From Paludibacteraceae bacterium (GTDB lineage Bacteria; Bacteroidota; Bacteroidia; Bacteroidales; Paludibacteraceae): a stretch of 40,855 nucleotides of DNA. This document shows positions 1 through 8,902 of this stretch, one piece after another. A program made the position numbers and the translations under genes. The stretch is taken from positions 1 through 40,855 of the forward strand of contig JAKSNJ010000014.1 in NCBI GenBank assembly GCA_024399965.1, given 5' to 3'. Within the stretch, counting starts at the first letter, position 1, and every line of letters starts with the position of its first letter. The notes under the pieces were generated by a model, which saw only the letters and a list, made by a program, of their open reading frames with translations, did no database searches and was not told the origin of the DNA.

Positions 1-2
1 AC

Positions 3-296
3 GTTGCTTCGAGATATAATTATGTGCTATCTACTTTAGATGCCAACGGCACACCGTTACATGTCTATATAGGTGATTTTGCTACCCTTGGTTATCAAGG
101 CGAACTCAAAGGCGGTGGCGACGAGGTTATTCCAACGCCTCCTATTGTCCCTGTCAACCCTGAGGCACACATATCCACAAACATCGGAGAAACAAAAGAC
201 GGAAAATGCCCGAATGGCATATTCCTAAAGAATGGTCAAATCTTCATCCTCCACAATGGGAAACTCTATAATCCCCTCGGTAGTAAAATGAGATAG
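3..296 (+). CDS. C-terminal end of a secreted or surface protein (partial)
   Basis: The frame is open from the left edge and ends with TAG at 294-296, so this is the tail of a gene that starts outside the window. The internal GTG at 24 is not a convincing start. The last 30 or so residues (NGIFLKNGQIFILHNGKLYN) have the pattern of two short beta strands separated by N-G turns that ends many secreted Bacteroidales proteins, often treated as a type IX-like sorting tail. A Pro-rich linker (IPTPPIVPVNP) precedes it, as is usual between a functional domain and such a tail. The function of the missing main part cannot be judged. It is convergent with the nlpC/P60 gene, about 10 bases away. Confidence 0.6.
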   Translation, partial: VASRYNYVLSTLDANGTPLHVYIGDFATLGYQGELKGGGDEVIPTPPIVPVNPEAHISTNIGETKDGKCPNGIFLKNGQIFILHNGKLYNPLGSKMR

Positions 297-305
297 TTTT
301 GAAAT

Positions 306-1094
306 CTACAAATATCGCCGAATAGCCACTAAATGGTGCGTGTAGGTATTGCCACTCTCCACAGAGAAAATGCCCTTTTCATCGACTTTTTCCACCTTCA
401 CGCGACCGCTACAATGCACAATGCGCTCGTTATCCAACAGTAACCCCACGTGACTAATCTTGCCGTCTTCATGGTCAAAAAATGCCAAATCACCCATACG
501 GGCTGACGAAAGAGACTTAATCGCTCGACCCTGATGAATTTGCTCGCTTGCATTACGCAGCAGCGAATGGCCAAACAGCGACAGCACCACTTGTGTAAAA
601 CCGGAGCAATCCAAACCCATCGCATTCTTACCGCCCCACAAATACGGTATATTCAGGAAAAAACGCACCGTCTCTAACAAATTCGTTTCCGTCATTTCCA
701 TTGGCTCAGCAGCCACCATAGATGGGTCTATACGGAAAGGCACGCCCAATAACTCAAACTGACCTTCGTGATAATTCGGCAAACACGTGCCGGCAGTCAG
801 AGGAAGAGTTTGTCCGTTATTCACGCTCAACGCATACGCCATCGGCATCTTGACACGTGCCACATAATTGGCTTCACGCACCTGCTTCCACTCGGCATTA
901 CTCAGGCGCGTCAGCATCTTGCGATCCACCCAGCCACGTTGCCCGTCAGCGTCATTTTTCACCTCTATCCATCGGTCTAACTCGCTGAGAATAGTACATG
1001 TCTCTGCAAAGAGTAATTGCGTCTCTTGTGCAGCCGTTTCTTGCGGTTCACGTCGCACGGGCACGACACTATGCAGCACAATGGCTTTTACCAT
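306..1094 (-). CDS. NlpC/P60 family cysteine peptidase (C40) with SH3-like N-terminus
   Basis: Predicted cell-wall gamma-D-glutamyl-diamino acid endopeptidase, 262 aa. Residues 1-65 and about 80-125 look like two bacterial SH3-like segments (RWIEV, GWVDRKMLTRL), used in this family to bind peptidoglycan peptides. The catalytic domain runs from about 138 to the end: Cys163 in GLDCSGF, His215 in ISHVGL and His227 in RIVHCSG form the expected triad, and the YLWGG motif lies before the Cys. No signal peptide is visible, which is unusual for a periplasmic hydrolase; it may act on imported muropeptides or be exported by another route. The start ATG overlaps the stop of nadB (ATGGTAA), so the two genes are translationally coupled. 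Confidence 0.9.
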   Translation of the reverse strand: MVKAIVLHSVVPVRREPQETAAQETQLLFAETCTILSELDRWIEVKNDADGQRGWVDRKMLTRLSNAEWKQVREANYVARVKMPMAYALSVNNGQTLPLTAGTCLPNYHEGQFELLGVPFRIDPSMVAAEPMEMTETNLLETVRFFLNIPYLWGGKNAMGLDCSGFTQVVLSLFGHSLLRNASEQIHQGRAIKSLSSARMGDLAFFDHEDGKISHVGLLLDNERIVHCSGRVKVEKVDEKGIFSVESGNTYTHHLVAIRRYL

Positions 1095-2689
1095 ACTTCT
1101 TGGGTGTTATTATTGGGATTTTTCGGATAATCTATCGTATAGTGCAAGCCCCTACTTTCCTTGCGCTCCAAGGCCTGACGGGTAATCAGATACCCCACAT
1201 TAATCATATTGCGCAGTTCGCATATATCTTTGGTGGCTTTCACGCGCTTGAAGAGGTCTTCCGTCTCCTCATACAGCAGGTCCAACCGCTCCCAAGCACG
1301 GCGCAAACGCAGGTCACTACGGACAATACCCACATACGTGGACATAATCTGTCCCACCTCACGCATATCTTGGCTAATCAGCACTTTCTCCTCATTGGAC
1401 ATCGTGCCATCGTCGTTCCAGTCAGGTATATTGGGGTGGAAATCGTAGTTCTCTATCACACTCAAACTATGTTTAGCCGCAACGTCGGCATATACTACCG
1501 CCTCTATCAAACTATTACTTGCCAAGCGGTTACCGCCGTGCAAACCCGTGCAACTGCACTCTCCCACAGCATACAAGCGATGAATAGAACTTTCTCCGTC
1601 TAAATTGACCTTGATACCGCCACACATATAGTGGGCACACGGGGCTACAGGAATATATTGCTTGGTGATATCTATTCCGATGGATAGGCACTTTTGATAG
1701 ATATTGGGGAAGTGGTGTTTGGTTTGTTCGGGGTCCTTATGCGTCACATCTAAGCACACATGATCCAAGCCATGAATCTTCATCTCATTATCAATGGCAC
1801 GCGCTACAATATCACGAGGAGCCAAACTCAATCGTTCATCGTATTTTTGCATAAACTCCTCGCCGTTGGGCAGACGCAATATACCTCCGTATCCACGCAT
1901 CGCCTCTGTAATCAAATAGGCAGGATGGGTCTCACCCGGGTGGAAAAGAGCGGTGGGGTGGAACTGCACAAACTCCATACCTTGCACTTGTCCCTTGGCA
2001 CGATACACCATCGCTATACCGTCGCCCGTAGCAATATCAGGATTGGTCGTAGTGGCATAAATAGCACCCGTACCACCCGTAGCCATCAGCGTAACACGGC
2101 TCAAGTAGGTATCAATCTTTTTCGTATTCGGATTTAGTATATACGCACCATAGCACTCAATATCAGGGGTACGGCGTGTCACACGAACGCCTAAGTGGTG
2201 TTGCGTAATAATCTCCACCGCAAAGTGATTTTCCAGCACATCAATATACGGATTGTGACGAACGGCCTCCATCAAACCGCGTTGTATCTCGGCACCGGTA
2301 TCGTCAGCGTGGTGCAGAATACGGAACTCACTGTGTCCTCCCTCGCGATGCAGGTCAAAAGCGCCATCGTCTTTCTTGTCGAAATTGACGCCCCAATTTA
2401 CCAACTCCATGATTTGTTTGGGAGCATTCTTTACCACCTGTTCCACGGCAGCAGGGTCACTAATCCAATCGCCCGCCACCATCGTGTCGTGGATGTGTTT
2501 GTCAAAATCATCTACTAAAAGGTTAGTCACACTGGCTATACCACCTTGCGCTTTCGCCGTATTGGCTTCGTCCAACGTGGTCTTGCAACAAAGGGCAATC
2601 TTGTACTTTTGTGCTCGCGCTACTTTCAGTGCGAAACTCATACCGGCAACACCGCCGCCGATGATAAGGAAATCATACTTTTTAGTCAT
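1088..2689 (-). CDS. nadB: L-aspartate oxidase (quinolinate synthase B)
   Basis: Oxidises L-aspartate to iminoaspartate, the first step of de novo NAD synthesis; a cytoplasmic FAD flavoprotein. The start at 2689 (MTKKYDFLIIGGGVAG) gives 533 aa, the usual length, and puts the FAD Rossmann motif GGGVAG at residues 9-14. Upstream in-frame codons back to 2833 run through the promoter and are not coding. Further family signatures are TAKAQGGIA, HREGGHSEFRILH with the substrate-binding Arg, a GGTGAIY loop, CAHYMCGGI and GLHGGNRLASNSL. The C-terminal helical domain is present (RLRRAWERL). A promoter lies 29 bases upstream. The partner genes nadA and nadC are not in the window. Confidence 0.95.
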   Translation of the reverse strand: MTKKYDFLIIGGGVAGMSFALKVARAQKYKIALCCKTTLDEANTAKAQGGIASVTNLLVDDFDKHIHDTMVAGDWISDPAAVEQVVKNAPKQIMELVNWGVNFDKKDDGAFDLHREGGHSEFRILHHADDTGAEIQRGLMEAVRHNPYIDVLENHFAVEIITQHHLGVRVTRRTPDIECYGAYILNPNTKKIDTYLSRVTLMATGGTGAIYATTTNPDIATGDGIAMVYRAKGQVQGMEFVQFHPTALFHPGETHPAYLITEAMRGYGGILRLPNGEEFMQKYDERLSLAPRDIVARAIDNEMKIHGLDHVCLDVTHKDPEQTKHHFPNIYQKCLSIGIDITKQYIPVAPCAHYMCGGIKVNLDGESSIHRLYAVGECSCTGLHGGNRLASNSLIEAVVYADVAAKHSLSVIENYDFHPNIPDWNDDGTMSNEEKVLISQDMREVGQIMSTYVGIVRSDLRLRRAWERLDLLYEETEDLFKRVKATKDICELRNMINVGYLITRQALERKESRGLHYTIDYPKNPNNNTQEVW

Positions 2690-2717
2690 TGCTTCACTAT
2701 CTTTTAGAAAAAGCGTA

Positions 2718-2749
2718 CAAAAGTACAGCTTTTTTATTATATATGCAAA
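2718..2749 (-). promoter_or_regulatory. Bacteroidota-type promoter for nadB
   Basis: On the minus strand, TTTG (2749-2746) and TACTTTTG (2725-2718) are separated by exactly 20 bases. This fits the Bacteroidota consensus TTTG-N19..21-TAnnTTTG. The -7 box lies 29 bases before the nadB ATG. Confidence 0.75.
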
Positions 2750-2771
2750 TTTATCTGCAAAAAAGTAACTA

Positions 2772-3461
2772 TTATTTGGCTTTTGCCAACGCAAACACCA
2801 CGATATGGCAGCCATATACCTCCTGCAAGGCATCTATCGCAGCACCTATGGTGGACCCCGTGGTCACAATATCATCTACCAGCAGAATGGTTTTCTCATA
2901 CCACTCCTCCGGATGGTTGACACGAAACAACTGCTGCACCTGCTGCTGCCGTTCCGCCCGGGTAGATCGGGACTGATGTCTATTGTTCCTCTCTCGCGTC
3001 AAATGCTCCGTATCCATCGGGATTTTCAGCACCTCAGACAAACCCCTGCAAATATATTCTGCCTGATTAAACCCGCGTTGTCTGAGCCGTCTTAGATGCA
3101 ACGGTATGGGCACTATCACATCTATATCCTCAAAAAAGCCCGTTTCTTCCCACTCCATCGCTGCAACCCGACCCAACTGCTGCATAATCAGCGGATTGGC
3201 TATCGCACCGAACTTGGCGGCATGAATCAGTTGCTGAAAAGACGAGTCCTTACGGTAAAACGCCCAACATCCGCCCCACGCAAAGTGGCGCTTGGAGGAG
3301 AACAACTGTTCCGTCTCATTATCGCGATTCAACGCCTGTTCGGTACGGCTAATACGGCGAACACAATCCGCACAAACAGGGTCAGAATCAATGAGAACCT
3401 GCCCACAGGTCGGGCAGGTTCTCGGAAAGAATAAATCTAAGATGTACTTAAAGTGTAACAC
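2772..3461 (-). CDS. comF: ComF-family phosphoribosyltransferase-like protein
   Basis: 229-aa member of the ComF/GntX family, required for DNA uptake in naturally competent bacteria; its biochemical role in most species is unknown. An N-terminal zinc ribbon is formed by Cys16, Cys19, Cys30 and Cys33 (CPTCG, CADC). The C-terminal type I phosphoribosyltransferase domain carries the PRPP-binding loop ILLVDDIVTTGST. The motif RQRGFNQAEYI in the middle is typical of the family. The likely start is GTG at 3461, which overlaps the end of uxaA by 14 bases, so it is expressed as the last gene of the uxaB-uxaA operon. No link between hexuronate use and ComF is obvious; it may simply be co-transcribed. 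Confidence 0.9.
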   Translation of the reverse strand: MLHFKYILDLFFPRTCPTCGQVLIDSDPVCADCVRRISRTEQALNRDNETEQLFSSKRHFAWGGCWAFYRKDSSFQQLIHAAKFGAIANPLIMQQLGRVAAMEWEETGFFEDIDVIVPIPLHLRRLRQRGFNQAEYICRGLSEVLKIPMDTEHLTRERNNRHQSRSTRAERQQQVQQLFRVNHPEEWYEKTILLVDDIVTTGSTIGAAIDALQEVYGCHIVVFALAKAK

Positions 3462-4929
3462 CGGTCTTAAAGATAGCTATCTCGCGATATCCGTTTTTCT
3501 CGTTGTTGGTCTCCTGACCATTGGCAACGGCCAACACATACTCTGTAAAACGTTGGGCAACGTCGTCCATTTTTTCGCCTTCGGCGATTACGCCGGCATT
3601 AAAATCTATCCACTGCGGTTTGTTTTTGAACAAATTGCTGTTAGTGGACACTTTCATCGTGGGCACATACGTTCCGAACGGCGTACCGCGACCCGTTGTA
3701 AACAGCACTATGTGGCAACCACAAGAAGCCAACGCCGTGGCAGCAACCAAGTCATTACCCGGGGCACTCAGCAGATTGAGACCCTTTGTTTCCAAACGGT
3801 CGCCATATTCCATCACGCCACGTACCAACGACTTACCGCATTTCTGGGTACAACCCAAGGCCTTATCTTCCAACGTAGATATACCGCCTGCCTTATTGCC
3901 CGGACTGGGATTCTCACCCACCGGCTCGCCATGGCTCAAGAAATAATCCTTGAAGTTATTAATCAGCGAAACAGTTTGGTCAAATAGTTCCTTATTGGCA
4001 CAACGGTCCATCAAAATAGTCTCTGCACCAAACATCTCCGGCACCTCTGTCAGCACCGTCGTACCACCCTGTGCCACCAACCAATCGCTGAACACGCCCA
4101 ATAGCGGATTAGCCGTAATTCCGCTGAATCCATCGGAACCTCCGCACTTCAAGCCCACACGCAATTCGCTCATCGGACACGGCTCGCGTCTGTCTTTGGT
4201 CGTCTTGAGATACAGGTCACGCAGAATGGGCATACAATACTCCACCTCATCGCCCTCTATCTTTTGACTAACCACGAACTTGATACGGTCGTGGTCATAT
4301 TCACCGCAGAACTGCTCAAACACATCGGGTTGGTTATTCTCACAACCCAATCCCACTACCAATATGGCACCGGCATTGGGGTGGTGTACCATATCGCGCA
4401 GAATCTTTTTCGTGTTCTCATGGTCATCACCCAACTGAGAGCAACCGTAGTTATGCGGGAAGGCCACGATATTGGTAGCACCGGTCTCCTCGCGCAGACG
4501 CTCCGCCAATTTATTCACGATGCCGTTCACACAACCGACAGTTGGAATAATCCACACTTCGTTGCGGATACCTACTTGTCCGTCCTTGCGTCTATACCCC
4601 ATAAAAGTCCTCTTTTCATCGGGAATGGTCAGCACCACATCTTTGGGGTTATAACTATATTCCAGCAGTCCGGCCAAATTGGTTTTGATATTGTTCTCAT
4701 TCATCCAACTGCCGGCCGGTTTATCCTCCTTGGCATGACCGATGGGGAAGCCGTATTTAATTACATTTTCGTCTTTTTTGATATCACAGATGGCTATCTT
4801 ATGCCCTGCCGGTACATCTTCCAGCACGGTCACCGAGCGACCATCTACCTCAAAAACAGCACCTGCCGACTGGGGCTGAATGGCTACAACCACATTGTCG
4901 GCAGGATTAATCTTCAAAACTTGCGTCAT
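3448..4929 (-). CDS. uxaA: Altronate dehydratase
   Basis: Converts D-altronate to 2-keto-3-deoxygluconate in galacturonate breakdown; cytoplasmic. At 493 aa it is the usual length. The first 95 residues are the SAF-type domain (LEDVPAGHKIAICDI), followed by the large dehydratase domain with MGYRRKDGQVGIRN, FPHNYGCSQLG, GLGCENNQ, LKCGGSDGFSGITANP and CGCHIVLFTTGRGTPFG. Conserved Cys in these motifs fit an iron-dependent enzyme. The ATG overlaps the TAA stop of uxaB by one base (TAATG). It works directly after UxaB. UxaC and KDG kinase/aldolase are not in the window. Confidence 0.95.
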   Translation of the reverse strand: MTQVLKINPADNVVVAIQPQSAGAVFEVDGRSVTVLEDVPAGHKIAICDIKKDENVIKYGFPIGHAKEDKPAGSWMNENNIKTNLAGLLEYSYNPKDVVLTIPDEKRTFMGYRRKDGQVGIRNEVWIIPTVGCVNGIVNKLAERLREETGATNIVAFPHNYGCSQLGDDHENTKKILRDMVHHPNAGAILVVGLGCENNQPDVFEQFCGEYDHDRIKFVVSQKIEGDEVEYCMPILRDLYLKTTKDRREPCPMSELRVGLKCGGSDGFSGITANPLLGVFSDWLVAQGGTTVLTEVPEMFGAETILMDRCANKELFDQTVSLINNFKDYFLSHGEPVGENPSPGNKAGGISTLEDKALGCTQKCGKSLVRGVMEYGDRLETKGLNLLSAPGNDLVAATALASCGCHIVLFTTGRGTPFGTYVPTMKVSTNSNLFKNKPQWIDFNAGVIAEGEKMDDVAQRFTEYVLAVANGQETNNEKNGYREIAIFKTGVTL

Positions 4930-6413
4930 TAGAGAATCGATTTAACGGTTTCCAACATACCTTTTGTTTGAATATCATTCAAGAAACCTACTACCATATC
5001 GGTCAAGCCCGGGATAGTGTTGAGGTCTTGTTTACTCTCTTTCCAAATCACATCGGTAGCGCCTAACACACCTTCTGCCACTTTGCGAGTATCACCTGTT
5101 GCCCACAGTTGTTTGAGCAGGTCCATAATCTCTTGGGCATCGTTCGGCTCAATAGGGGCACCGTCGGCACGCACACCACCTTTGTAATAAGTGATGATAG
5201 CAGCCAAACCTAATACCAAGCCCTTCGGCAACTGACCCTTACGCTCCAAGTAAACCTTCAAGCCGGGCAGGTCGCGAGTTTCGAACTTCGGGAAGGAGTT
5301 CAGCATAATGCTCGTTACGGCGTGATCTACATACGGGTTGTTGAAACGCTCCAGCACGTCGGAAGCAAACTGTTTGAGTTCGTCCATCGGCAAATTCAGC
5401 GTCTCCATCAACTCCTCAAATTGTACTTTGTGGATATATTGACCGATTACCTCGTGGTTGCAAGCGTCGCGAACGATGTTCAGACCACTCAAGTAAGCCA
5501 CTGGGCTCAATACGGTGTGAGGACCGTTCAACAGCGTTACTTTGCGCTCGTGATAGGGCTTCTCGCTCTCGGCTATCAGCACGTGCAAACCGGCTTTGTC
5601 AGCAGGGAACTCGGCACGCAACTCCTCGATTGACATGTTCTCCGGTTTTTCAATAACCCAAAGGTGGAAAATCTCGGCTTGAACAACCAAATTGTCATTG
5701 TAACCTACTTTCTCTTGGATGGCTGCAATATCTTTGCGGGGGAAGCCCGGAACGATACGGTCAACCAGCGTTGCGCAAACATAGTTGTATTTGGTAAACC
5801 ACTCCTTGAATCCGGCATAGTCGGCACCGAGGTCATTCTTCCACAACTCGATATATTGGAAGATGCACTCTTTCAGGTGGTGTCCGTTCAGGAAAATCAA
5901 CTCACACGGCATCAGAATCAAGCCCTTCTTCGGATCGCCGTTGAAGGTCTTGTAGCGGCGGTACAGCAGTTGAACCAACTTACCCGGGTAACTGCTGGCA
6001 GGTGCGTCTGCAAACTTGCAATTAGGATCAAAGGTGATACCTGCCTCCGTGGTATTGGAAATCACGAAACGGATATCCGGCTGCTCTGCCAATGCCATAA
6101 AGGCAGCATTTTGGCTGTAAGGATTCAAAGCACGGGAAATAACATCAATGCGCTCCAACGAATTGACTGCCTCGCCATTCAAGCGACCTTGCAGATTAAC
6201 GTGGTACAGGCAATCTTGGCCGTTCAGCCAATCTACCATACCCTTCTCAATCGGTTGAACTACCACCACCGAACCGTTAAAATTGGTTTTGGCGTCCATA
6301 TTCCAGATAATCCAATCTACAAATGCACGCAGGAAATTACCTTCACCAAATTGAATGATGCGCTCCGGCATAACACTCTTCGGAGCCGTTTGTTTGTTTA
6401 ATGCCTTTTTCAT
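4929..6413 (-). CDS. uxaB: Tagaturonate reductase (altronate oxidoreductase)
   Basis: Reduces D-tagaturonate to D-altronate with NADH, the step before UxaA. It belongs to the polyol-specific long-chain (mannitol) dehydrogenase family. The 494 aa begin MKKALNKQTA; the dinucleotide-binding segment RIIQFGEGNFLRAFVDW is at about residues 18-34, and VISNTTEAGITFDP follows. The C-terminal domain holds the family's helical lysine region (KVTLLNGPHTVLSP). It is the first gene of the leftward uxaB-uxaA-comF operon, read from a clear promoter 41 bases upstream that overlaps the promoter of ychF. Confidence 0.95.
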   Translation of the reverse strand: MKKALNKQTAPKSVMPERIIQFGEGNFLRAFVDWIIWNMDAKTNFNGSVVVVQPIEKGMVDWLNGQDCLYHVNLQGRLNGEAVNSLERIDVISRALNPYSQNAAFMALAEQPDIRFVISNTTEAGITFDPNCKFADAPASSYPGKLVQLLYRRYKTFNGDPKKGLILMPCELIFLNGHHLKECIFQYIELWKNDLGADYAGFKEWFTKYNYVCATLVDRIVPGFPRKDIAAIQEKVGYNDNLVVQAEIFHLWVIEKPENMSIEELRAEFPADKAGLHVLIAESEKPYHERKVTLLNGPHTVLSPVAYLSGLNIVRDACNHEVIGQYIHKVQFEELMETLNLPMDELKQFASDVLERFNNPYVDHAVTSIMLNSFPKFETRDLPGLKVYLERKGQLPKGLVLGLAAIITYYKGGVRADGAPIEPNDAQEIMDLLKQLWATGDTRKVAEGVLGATDVIWKESKQDLNTIPGLTDMVVGFLNDIQTKGMLETVKSIL

Positions 6414-6453
6414 AATGCTATTTTTTGATGTTAATTTTTTGACTTATTTTGTG

Positions 6454-6485
6454 CAAAGTTACTACTTTTTTTGGAGATATACAAA
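6454..6485 (-). promoter_or_regulatory. Bacteroidota-type promoter for uxaB-uxaA-comF
   Basis: On the minus strand, TTTG (6485-6482) and TAACTTTG (6461-6454) are exactly 20 bases apart. The -7 box ends 41 bases before the uxaB ATG. It shares DNA with the rightward ychF promoter. Confidence 0.8.
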
Positions 6486-6501
6486 TTTTTTTGTACCTTT
6501 G
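6470..6501 (+). promoter_or_regulatory. Bacteroidota-type promoter for ychF
   Basis: TTTG (6470-6473), 20 bases, then TACCTTTG (6494-6501). The ychF ATG at 6531 follows after 29 bases. The -33 box and spacer overlap the spacer and -33 box of the opposed uxaB promoter. Confidence 0.8.
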
Positions 6502-6530
6502 CATAAAATTTGTCAAAAATTACACACTTT

Positions 6531-7637
6531 ATGGCTTTGCAATGTGGTATTGTGGGCTTGCCCAACGTGGGTAAATCGACCCTTTTTAATTGTTTGAGTT
6601 CCGCCAAAGCGCAGTCGGCTAACTTCCCGTTCTGCACCATCGAACCCAATGTAGGAGTAATCACTGTTCCCGATGAACGCTTGAATAAATTGGGAGAACT
6701 ATGTCACCCCGAGCGCGGTGTCATTCCCACCACCGTTGAGATTGTGGACATTGCCGGATTGGTCAAAGGGGCCAGTCAGGGAGAGGGCTTGGGCAACAAG
6801 TTCTTGGCCAACATACGCGACTGCGATGCCATCATTCATGTCCTGCGCTGCTTTGACGATGACAATATCGTACACGTGGACGGCACTATTGACCCTGTTC
6901 GCGACAAGGAAATCATTGAGGCAGAACTGCAACTCAAAGATTTAGAGACGATTGAGTCCCGTATTCAAAAAACGGAGAAGCAGGCAAAAGCCGGAGGCGA
7001 CAAACAAGCCAAATTGGCATTGGACGTTATGTTGCGTTACAAAGAGGCACTGTCCGAAGGCAAAAACGCGCGCACGGTCGTGTTGGATAATAAGGAAGAG
7101 GAAGCCGCAGCCAAAGAGATGTGCCTGCTCACCAACAAACCCGTTATGTACGTATGCAACGTGGACGAAGGGGCAGCCGTTACGGGCAATGAATATGTGG
7201 AACGCATACGCGAGGCCGTCAAGGACGAGAATGCACAAGTATTGGTTTTGGCTGCCAAGATAGAGTCCGAAATAGCCGAATTGGAAACGTACGAGGAACG
7301 GCAGATGTTCCTCGAAGAAATCGGACTGCAAGAATCCGGTGTCAATCGGTTAATCAAAGCAGCATACGCCCTACTCAACCTCCGCACCTTCCTAACCGCC
7401 GGTAGCGATGAAGTTCGGGCATGGACGTTCCGTGCCGGATGGAAAGCACCCCAATGCGCCGGCGTTATTCACACGGATTTCGAAAAGGGCTTTATTCGTG
7501 CCGAAGTCATTAAATACGAGGACTTTATCACCCTTGGCGGCGAGTCTGCATGCCGTGCAGCCGGCAAATTAGGAGTGGAAGGGAAGGAATACCTTGTGCA
7601 AGACGGTGACATCATGCACTTCCTTTTCAACGTGTAA
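6531..7637 (+). CDS. ychF: YchF/OLA1 family P-loop ATPase
   Basis: Ribosome-associated ATPase of the Obg-like family, 368 aa, near the usual 363-367. The start at ATG 6531 gives MALQCGIVGLPNVGKST, matching the family N-terminus; a TTG-initiated version from 6510 would begin only 9 bases past the -7 box and is unlikely. Visible parts are the P-loop GLPNVGKST, the switch region with DIAGLVKGASQGEGLGNKFL, a coiled-coil segment around residues 130-200, NVDE in place of the GTP-specific NKxD (typical of this ATP-preferring family), and a C-terminal TGS domain with AGWKAPQCAGVIHTDFEKGF. It has its own promoter. Confidence 0.95.
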   Translation: MALQCGIVGLPNVGKSTLFNCLSSAKAQSANFPFCTIEPNVGVITVPDERLNKLGELCHPERGVIPTTVEIVDIAGLVKGASQGEGLGNKFLANIRDCDAIIHVLRCFDDDNIVHVDGTIDPVRDKEIIEAELQLKDLETIESRIQKTEKQAKAGGDKQAKLALDVMLRYKEALSEGKNARTVVLDNKEEEAAAKEMCLLTNKPVMYVCNVDEGAAVTGNEYVERIREAVKDENAQVLVLAAKIESEIAELETYEERQMFLEEIGLQESGVNRLIKAAYALLNLRTFLTAGSDEVRAWTFRAGWKAPQCAGVIHTDFEKGFIRAEVIKYEDFITLGGESACRAAGKLGVEGKEYLVQDGDIMHFLFNV

Positions 7638-7650
7638 AAAACCTGTCTGC

Positions 7651-7692
7651 AACATAACATCAACATAACATGACAGACCTATGACAGACCTT
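7651..7692 (+). repeat. Two adjacent 11-bp duplications at the exchanger start codon
   Basis: AACATAACATC/AACATAACATG (7651-7672) is followed by ATGACAGACCT/ATGACAGACCT (7670-7691). The second copy supplies the ATG of the exchanger gene. The first copy creates a small upstream frame (MTDL, stop at 7682-7684) whose TGA overlaps the real ATG. Confidence 0.7.
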
Positions 7693-8700
7693 TTATCCTT
7701 TTTTGCAACCCCCATTGGAGCAAGTATTGCCATCATCATTGGCTTCGTATTACTCGTCTATGGCGCCGATTGGTTAGTGGACGGAGCGAGTGCCATTGCT
7801 AAGCAATTAGGAGTGAGTGATTTGGTCATCGGTCTTACCGTGGTGGCATTTGGTACGTCTATGCCGGAATTTATTGTCAGCACCATTGCAGCCACCCAAC
7901 ACAACACGGAAATTGCCATCACCAACATATTGGGCAGTAATGCGATAAATGTCTTTGTCATATTAGGTCTTACTGCCTTAATTTTCCCCATTTCATCGGA
8001 AAAATCCGCGCGTCAGTTTGATATTCCATGGTCTCTGTTGGCAGGTATGTTAGTACTTTTTTTTGCCACCTATACACGACCCGTTTGTTTGGGTTGGGGT
8101 AACTTTGGGGCATTCAGTTTTCAACGTGGATTTATCTCCGGAATAGGCGGAACCGTGCTATTGCTATGCTTCCTTGTTTTTATGTGGCATAGTCTGCATG
8201 TCGCCCGTAGAAATACCGATGAACAGACGAAAAATTCCAAATTAACGTCCATGCCAAAAGCCATTTTGCTCATAGTGGTTGGTTTGGCATGTTTGGTGCT
8301 TGGCGGAGAAGCCATTGTTCGTTCTGCCACCTCCATTGCCACCATGTTAGGCGTTAGCGATGCCATTATCGGACTTACCATCGTGGCATTAGGCACCTCT
8401 TTACCCGAATTGGCAACCTCGTGTATCGCTGCTTATAAACACAATAGCGACTTGGCACTTGGCAATGTTATCGGTTCTAATATCTTCAACGTCTTTTTCA
8501 TTTTGGGTACTAGTGCCGTCATTCACCCCCTATCCATCTATCCGGGATTGTGGTTAGATGCCGCTATGGTAACCATATCATCACTTTTAGTGATGGCTTT
8601 TGTTTATAGCACCAATAAGCACGAGATTAAACGTTGGCACGGTGCATTGCTCCTTTTAGTATATGCCGGATATTTGACATATCGTATAATAAATATTTAG
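7681..8700 (+). CDS. Calcium/sodium antiporter, CaCA family (YrbG-like)
   Basis: Inner-membrane exchanger, 339 aa, with about ten hydrophobic segments. The two alpha repeats that form the ion path are clear: GLTVVAFGTSMPEFIVS near residues 51-67 and GLTIVALGTSLPELATS near 231-247, each followed by an Asn-rich turn (NILGSNAINVF, NVIGSNIFNVF). The acidic residues in both PE motifs needed for transport are present. It follows ychF at 43 bases and may be co-transcribed. Which ion pair is used in the cell cannot be told from sequence. Confidence 0.92.
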   Translation: MTDLLSFFATPIGASIAIIIGFVLLVYGADWLVDGASAIAKQLGVSDLVIGLTVVAFGTSMPEFIVSTIAATQHNTEIAITNILGSNAINVFVILGLTALIFPISSEKSARQFDIPWSLLAGMLVLFFATYTRPVCLGWGNFGAFSFQRGFISGIGGTVLLLCFLVFMWHSLHVARRNTDEQTKNSKLTSMPKAILLIVVGLACLVLGGEAIVRSATSIATMLGVSDAIIGLTIVALGTSLPELATSCIAAYKHNSDLALGNVIGSNIFNVFFILGTSAVIHPLSIYPGLWLDAAMVTISSLLVMAFVYSTNKHEIKRWHGALLLLVYAGYLTYRIINI

Positions 8701-8841
8701 CACTATTCCATAATAAGGTCGCCTTCTTAAAACTTGTGTGCTGCTGATTCTATCAACAGCACATTATGTATCTGCTCCAAAGGAACATTATATCTTTTTT
8801 TTGACACTTTCTGTGCATTTTTATAAAATAAACGTATTTTA

Positions 8842-8873
8842 TTTGCACAATTCAAAAATTTTTCGTACCTTTG
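8842..8873 (+). promoter_or_regulatory. Bacteroidota-type promoter for the secreted-protein cluster
   Basis: TTTG (8842-8845), 20 bases, then TACCTTTG (8866-8873). The likely ATG is at 8903, 29 bases further. This argues against the longer in-frame reading that starts at 8738. Confidence 0.8.
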
Positions 8874-8902
8874 TGCACTTAAAATTTTTTACGGAAAAAC
8901 AT

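Noticed and set aside
2690-2833. 48-codon N-terminal extension of nadB
   Set aside because: It runs through the promoter and into the end of comF; the FAD motif fits the start at 2689.
8738-8902. 55-codon N-terminal extension of the large secreted protein
   Set aside because: A consensus promoter lies inside it, and the signal peptide begins at 8903.
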